DNA from: Geofilum rubicundum JCM 15548
GTDB lineage: Bacteria > Bacteroidota > Bacteroidia > Bacteroidales > Marinilabiliaceae
DNA: 64,000 bases
Direction of reading: 5' to 3'
Assembly: GCF_000974365.1 (NCBI RefSeq)
Contig: NZ_BAZW01000008.1
Span: 83,267 to 147,266, forward strand
Below are positions 60,008 through 64,000 of the stretch, piece after piece; position 1 is the first letter of the stretch; every line of letters starts with the position of its first letter. Below the pieces are notes generated by a model. It saw nothing but the letters and a program-made list of their open reading frames with translations, was not told the origin of the DNA and made no database searches. The translations under genes and the position numbers were made by a program.

Positions 60008-62182
60008 TTAAACATCAGAATGGATTAATTCACTTAACACAGGAATTTGTCTTTGCCACATATGGTAATATTTACCTTTTTGATAGTATAGTTCTTGGTG
60101 AGTTCCTTCTTCCAATAATTGGCCATTTTCCAGTACTACAATTTTATCGGCATTCATTACAGTGCTTAAGCGGTGCGCAATTACAATTAGCGTTTTTCCT
60201 TTATTTAAAAGGTCTTCCAAAGTTTTCTGAACAAAAATTTCTGACTCTGAGTCCAGCGATGAAGTGGCTTCATCAAGAATCAGCACATCCGGATTTTTAT
60301 ACAATGCCCTAGCTATGGCCAATCGCTGTTTTTGTCCTCCTGAAAGCGTGGCCCCGTTTTCTCCAATATACGTTTCAAAACCAGCTGGTAGCTTTTCAAT
60401 GAAGTTTAGTATTCCAAGTAATCTGCATATTTCCAGAATCTTTTCCATATCAGGTTGGAATTCACCAATGGCTATGTTTTCAATGATATTGCCCGCGAAC
60501 AGATCCAGTTTTTGGGGTACACTGGAGATGATATCCCGCATGCTTGAATTGGTGAAGTAGTTGATGTTGTGATCTCCGATATAAATAGCGCCATTATTGA
60601 TTGGATATAGTTTTAATAGGAGTCCTGCCAGGGTTGTTTTTCCTGAGCCGCTTTCACCTATGATGGCGGTCATCATGCCTTTGGGGATGGTCAGATTAAA
60701 GTCTTTGAACACTTCAACTCTGGTTCCATAACTAAAACTGATATTTTCGAATCGGATGTCTCCCAAAAATTCTTGTCGGAGGTCAATCTTGTTATCGTCT
60801 GATTCCCTTTCCAGATCCATTATCTCAAAAAGACGATCTGCTGCAATCAGAGCGTTTTGGATGGTTTTATTCATTCCGATTAACCCGGCCGCAGGGCCAG
60901 TTAAATAGCCTAGTATTGCATAAAAGGAGAGGAGCTCTCCTGGCGTTATGCTTTGGTTGATAACATAATAAGATCCAACCCATAGAAGGATTATGGTGAA
61001 GATACGATTGAGGAATTCAGACGAATTGGATGAAAATACTGAATTTATACCCGAACGATAAATTGTTTTTAATAAGGTAATAAAACGTACTTCTGTTTTA
61101 ACATTGGCATACTCTTCCAATCCAAATTGTTTGATGGTTTTTACGGAATTTAAAGATTCTACCAACTGGCTTTCCAGCTCTGCCGCCTGCTCCATCAGTT
61201 TTCTTTCCCTTTTTTTGTTGAGATTGTTGGTGATGGCATAAACTACAACATACAATGGCATTATTATGGCCATTATAAGTGCCAGCTTCCAGCTATATAT
61301 AAACATCAAACCAAATGAAAAGGCAACTATAAAGACATTTACTATTAAAGAAACAGCTGTGTCGTTGATGAATGCTCTTATTTTTACTGCATCGTTTATT
61401 CTGGAAATGATTTCACCGACGCGCATGGTATCAAAAAAACGCTGTGGAAGTTTCAGCAGGTGCTTGTAATAGCCCAGAATGAGTTGTGCATCAATTTTCT
61501 GCCCGGTTCTAAGCATTAAGATGGTTTTAGATACGCCGATAAATATCTGGAATATTAATAAAACAATCATCGCGACGCTTAGGAGGTTTAGCAGGTTTGT
61601 ATTCCCACCGACCAAAACGTAGTCCGTAATTTTTTGAATGTAGATGGAGGTGGAAAGTCCAAGTAAGGTATAAACAATCGCACCGATTAGTGCTTGCGTT
61701 AGTATGCTTTTGTGAGGTTTAAGTAAAAAGAGGAATCTGCTGATGTTTGAGATTTTTTCACTTCCGGTTTTGAAACTTTCTCCGGGGACCAGAAGCATCA
61801 GGACTCCTGTCCACATATCACTAAACTCCTCAATTGTGCGTTTGTGCATTTGTCCATCAGCCGGGTCCATATATTCGACCCCAGCATCAGAAACTCTGTA
61901 AAGGACGACGTAATGATGCAGAACCTTGTTAACAATCACATGGGCAATGGCTGGCAAAGGGATTTTGGGTAAAGCATCAGCTCCTCCTTTTACCCCTTTG
62001 GCTGTAAATCCAATCTTCTCGGCTGCTTTTATCATGCCTAAAAGGTTGGTCCCTTTCTTGTCTGTTCCCGCCATCTGCCGGATTCGGGCAACCGGTAACT
62101 GAAGTTTATAGTGCGAAGCTACTGATGCAAGGCAAGCCGCACCGCAGTCTGTTATATCTCTTTGCTTAACTTTAATTGACAT
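60008..62182 (-). CDS. Peptidase C39-containing ABC exporter (PCAT type) for double-glycine peptides
   Basis: 724 residues in three parts. An N-terminal C39 peptidase (about 1-135) has catalytic C13 (TDCGAACLAS), H90 (HHYVVLYRV) and D106 (MDPADG). Six transmembrane helices follow (about 155-430). The C-terminal ATPase (about 480-715) has Walker A GESGSGKTTLAG, signature LSGGQKQRLAIARAL, Walker B VLILDEATSSLD and H-loop IVIAHRLST. This enzyme cuts leaders after GG and exports the core peptide. It follows the HlyD gene by 2 bases, and the two peptide genes downstream are its obvious substrates. Confidence 0.93.
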   Translation of the reverse strand: MSIKVKQRDITDCGAACLASVASHYKLQLPVARIRQMAGTDKKGTNLLGMIKAAEKIGFTAKGVKGGADALPKIPLPAIAHVIVNKVLHHYVVLYRVSDAGVEYMDPADGQMHKRTIEEFSDMWTGVLMLLVPGESFKTGSEKISNISRFLFLLKPHKSILTQALIGAIVYTLLGLSTSIYIQKITDYVLVGGNTNLLNLLSVAMIVLLIFQIFIGVSKTILMLRTGQKIDAQLILGYYKHLLKLPQRFFDTMRVGEIISRINDAVKIRAFINDTAVSLIVNVFIVAFSFGLMFIYSWKLALIMAIIMPLYVVVYAITNNLNKKRERKLMEQAAELESQLVESLNSVKTIKQFGLEEYANVKTEVRFITLLKTIYRSGINSVFSSNSSEFLNRIFTIILLWVGSYYVINQSITPGELLSFYAILGYLTGPAAGLIGMNKTIQNALIAADRLFEIMDLERESDDNKIDLRQEFLGDIRFENISFSYGTRVEVFKDFNLTIPKGMMTAIIGESGSGKTTLAGLLLKLYPINNGAIYIGDHNINYFTNSSMRDIISSVPQKLDLFAGNIIENIAIGEFQPDMEKILEICRLLGILNFIEKLPAGFETYIGENGATLSGGQKQRLAIARALYKNPDVLILDEATSSLDSESEIFVQKTLEDLLNKGKTLIVIAHRLSTVMNADKIVVLENGQLLEEGTHQELYYQKGKYYHMWQRQIPVLSELIHSDV

Positions 62183-62184
62183 GC

Positions 62185-63333
62185 TTATGCATTTTGGAGT
62201 TTAGGGTTTAGCCAGTTATCTACTTTGTCAAACAGTAACTGGAATAGGCTTCTTTTGGTGAGGTCAAAACGACTTGTAATCGTCATCCCTTTTTTGAGGA
62301 GGCCCTTGTGGCCTGTCTTTAAAGCTAAATGATGCTGATTTATTTTGCAGCGAATCCGGAAAACCGGGTTGTTTTCAAAAGAAATAATATCTTCAGAAAT
62401 ATGTGAAACTTCACCATGGATAAGCCCCCATTGGTTGTAATTGAAAGCATCAACCTGGATTCTTACAGGTTGTTCTATAAATATAAAGCCAATATCCTTT
62501 GGTGAAATATAGCATTCAACAATCAGTTCATCGTCTGGTGAAATTTGAGCCAAAATTTGCCCTGGATTTATAAAACTGCCGGTCTGAATGCCCGTTGTAT
62601 GACTCAACACCCCAGTAGTTGGTGCAGTTATAATGAATTGCGTTTTTTCTTCTTTTAACTGTCGGATGGAGGACTCAATCTGTGCACTTTCTCTAATGAT
62701 TTTTGTCCGTTCTGATTCCCAGCTGTTTTTAGTTTGTTTTTGATAGAGGTCTAGTTGGGATTGAAACAGTTCATATTGATTTTTTACCTGCAAGTATTCC
62801 ATTTCGGCAGTGACTTTCTCGTTGTAAAGATGTTCTGCCAATGTGTATTCCTTTTCAATCATTTGAAAAGTAACACTCATCTCTTCGAGTTTGGCTTTAT
62901 ATTGGCCTGCTTCCTGCATAAACCTTGGTGATTGAACGGAAAAACGCCCAGCCAACAAAGCTTTTAAATCATCTATGAACTCTTTGTTCTCTCTACTTTG
63001 CTTCTGGTAATAACTGATTTGTTCATCAACCCTGTCAGCTCTCAGCATTAACAAGGTATCTCCTTTTTGAACAAATTGGCCTTCATGGATATTAGAATAC
63101 CGAACTTGCCCATAGATGGAGACCTGGAGGCTAATGTTCTCATAATAAGTACGAACAATCCCTCTGCCTTGCGTGCTTACAGTTACTTTAACTAGGGGGA
63201 GCAAAATTAATGTGAGCAAAATAGCCAAAACAAGTCCCACATAAATCAACCTGAAGCGTTTATTGTTTTCTACAAAATGGCTTTCTGCGGAGAATTCTAT
63301 TATTTCACTTGGGAATAGATTTTTTTTATCCAT
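62185..63333 (-). CDS. HlyD-family secretion adaptor
   Basis: 382 residues: a short cytosolic N-terminus, an inner-membrane helix (about 28-48: RLIYVGLVLAILLTLILLPL), a biotinyl-lipoyl-like segment (STQGRGIVRTYYENISLQVS), a long coiled-coil region (about 95-235) and the second lipoyl part (ITAPTTGVLSHTTGIQTGSF) with the beta-barrel domain. It links the ABC exporter to an outer-membrane TolC-like channel. No TolC gene is in the cluster, so a channel encoded elsewhere must be shared. Confidence 0.9.
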   Translation of the reverse strand: MDKKNLFPSEIIEFSAESHFVENNKRFRLIYVGLVLAILLTLILLPLVKVTVSTQGRGIVRTYYENISLQVSIYGQVRYSNIHEGQFVQKGDTLLMLRADRVDEQISYYQKQSRENKEFIDDLKALLAGRFSVQSPRFMQEAGQYKAKLEEMSVTFQMIEKEYTLAEHLYNEKVTAEMEYLQVKNQYELFQSQLDLYQKQTKNSWESERTKIIRESAQIESSIRQLKEEKTQFIITAPTTGVLSHTTGIQTGSFINPGQILAQISPDDELIVECYISPKDIGFIFIEQPVRIQVDAFNYNQWGLIHGEVSHISEDIISFENNPVFRIRCKINQHHLALKTGHKGLLKKGMTITSRFDLTKRSLFQLLFDKVDNWLNPKLQNA

Positions 63334-63395
63334 TGCAGGTCAGGGTTAGGAATTGAGGTACAACAATAAAGTCAACAAGATGGTATCACTTGTTT

Positions 63396-63527
63396 TTATT
63401 CAGATTTTTGAATTTGATGGTGCTGAAAAATGCGCCAGAAAACGCAGATATCGATGGCTTGTGTTGAGTGGTGAATGACATCTTTTGCCATTCTTAGAAC
63501 TGGAGAATTTGATTTGTTAGGTTTCAT
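63396..63527 (-). CDS. Small ORF upstream of the HlyD gene
   Basis: 43 residues from ATG 63527 (MKPNKSNSPVLRMAKDVIHH ... FWRIFQHHQIQKSE). No double-glycine leader, signal peptide or family is seen. It precedes the HlyD gene by 62 bases and follows a promoter-like CAAATTA (TAATTTG on the minus strand) at 63558. It might be a leader ORF or an immunity-like peptide; it may also be chance. Confidence 0.25.
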   Translation of the reverse strand: MKPNKSNSPVLRMAKDVIHHSTQAIDICVFWRIFQHHQIQKSE

Positions 63528-63557
63528 CTGGGTTAGGTATGAATTGATAATTGTTTG

Positions 63558-63564
63558 CAAATTA
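63558..63564 (-). promoter_or_regulatory. Candidate promoter of the peptide-export operon
   Basis: The minus strand reads TAATTTG, one base short of the TAnnTTTG consensus, about 30 bases before the small ORF and 225 before the HlyD start. Confidence 0.25.
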
Positions 63565-63792
63565 AACGAATTTGTGATAAAAATCATATAGATGGGGGGG
63601 TAAAATTTATTAATATTTGTCGCTTTTTGATTTAGAGTTGATTGTAAAGTGCAATTAGCCTACCTTAAATCAATTATTTGTTGTCGCTACCGAAGACCTA
63701 GAAACACAATATAGAAGCATCAAAAGCAAAATATGGAGCACCTCTCACGACAAAAACCGCCAACAAATTATATAATCGCTAAAAAAATGCCT

Positions 63793-63800
63793 TATTTTTG
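63793..63800 (+). promoter_or_regulatory. Bacteroidota -7 element for pyrH
   Basis: TATTTTTG fits TAnnTTTG, 32 bases before the pyrH ATG at 63833. pyrH therefore has its own promoter downstream of the island. Confidence 0.5.
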
Positions 63801-63832
63801 AAGCTCAATTCTGAATCATAAAGAAACCAATC

Positions 63833-64000
63833 ATGCAATACAAAAGGATACTCTTAAAGTTGAGCGGTGAGTCGCTCATGGGCGAACAAGGCTACGGCAT
63901 TGATGCCAATCGTTTAAATGATTATGCGGAACAGATCAGTGAGATTGCTGCCCTGGGTGTCCAGATAGGGATTGTGATTGGGGGAGGAAATATTTTCAGG
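63833..64000 (+). CDS. pyrH: UMP kinase (3' end outside window)
   Basis: The first 56 residues of a protein that runs off the right edge: it begins [20 protein letters not shown] and reaches [20 protein letters not shown] is the phosphate-binding start of the amino-acid-kinase fold, and VIGGGN is the nucleotide-binding Gly loop of bacterial UMP kinase. It phosphorylates UMP to UDP in pyrimidine synthesis. In relatives it commonly sits next to tsf and frr; here the peptide-export island intervenes after tsf. Confidence 0.92.
   Translation, partial: MQYKRILLKLSGESLMGEQGYGIDANRLNDYAEQISEIAALGVQIGIVIGGGNIFR

Noticed and set aside
63655..63780. Start-less open frame reading LFVVATEDLETQYRSIKSKI and on, before pyrH
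   Set aside because: It might be the tail of a lost gene, but it has no start codon, is preceded by a stop and cannot be assigned; left out of the features.
1..64000. CRISPR arrays, insertion sequences, phage genes, rRNA genes
   Set aside because: No direct-repeat/spacer pattern, transposase, integrase, phage structural gene or rRNA sequence was seen on either strand.

Overview
The window reads as a Bacteroidota chromosome, most likely from an anaerobic or facultatively fermentative member of the Bacteroidales/Marinilabiliales group. This is inferred from gene content: many promoters carry the phylum's -7 element TAnnTTTG, one secreted protein ends in a type IX secretion (T9SS) sorting domain, the succinate dehydrogenase/fumarate reductase is the three-subunit B type, tRNA genes lack encoded CCA, and PorT-like barrels and lipoproteins are common. 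No 16S rRNA is present, so the genus cannot be named.

Layout. 1-3 kb: a hybrid histidine kinase (5' end outside the window, split by a frameshift) and a second sensor kinase. 3-9 kb: DUF177-rpmF, then the formate module pflB-pflA-focA and a zinc metallopeptidase. 8.9-17 kb: an outer-membrane barrel with a lipoprotein, dgt with an RluA-type pseudouridine synthase, an AbgT transporter and a frameshifted CPBP protease. 17-25 kb: a frameshifted Ig-like secreted protein, then a five-gene MacAB/TolC-type efflux operon behind a candidate sigma-54 promoter with an upstream palindrome. 25-35 kb: tsaB, DUF3108, larE, a YkgJ protein, frr, a T9SS endonuclease, efp (frameshifted), a SpoIIE-type phosphatase (frameshifted) and a hybrid kinase. 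35.8-39.3 kb: an ECF sigma factor and a putative anti-sigma protein between two lipoproteins. 39-48.5 kb: tRNA-Leu, recO, a degenerate aminotransferase, tRNA-Arg, sdhCAB, a PorT-like barrel and a TPR/PD40/SPOR-like protein. 48.6-52.1 kb: arsR-arsC-acr3 plus an MFS transporter. 52-55.3 kb: a CAP protein, YqaA, a barrel and a deaminase. 55.4-58.4 kb: rplM-rpsI-rpsB-tsf. 58.4-63.6 kb: an AT-rich peptide-export (bacteriocin-like) island. 63.8 kb to the end: start of pyrH.

The most unusual region is the island between tsf and pyrH. It encodes an HlyD-type adaptor, a C39-peptidase ABC exporter, a small HTH protein with a GG-containing Cys/Phe-rich tail, and two short double-glycine-leader peptides. 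A third peptide copy, decayed and split between frames, lies beyond the operon terminator. The intact and decayed copies share the C-terminal pattern YNN-x2-D-x2-EGFKAGWN. The peptides look like new members of the double-glycine class; I recognise no named family.

A warning on data quality: six genes in the first 42 kb are each broken once, and each is repaired by adding one G or C next to a G/C run. One of them is efp. The uniform sign suggests undercalled homopolymers in the assembly rather than six real pseudogenes. The frameshifted genes are listed as separate fragments with the predicted join described.
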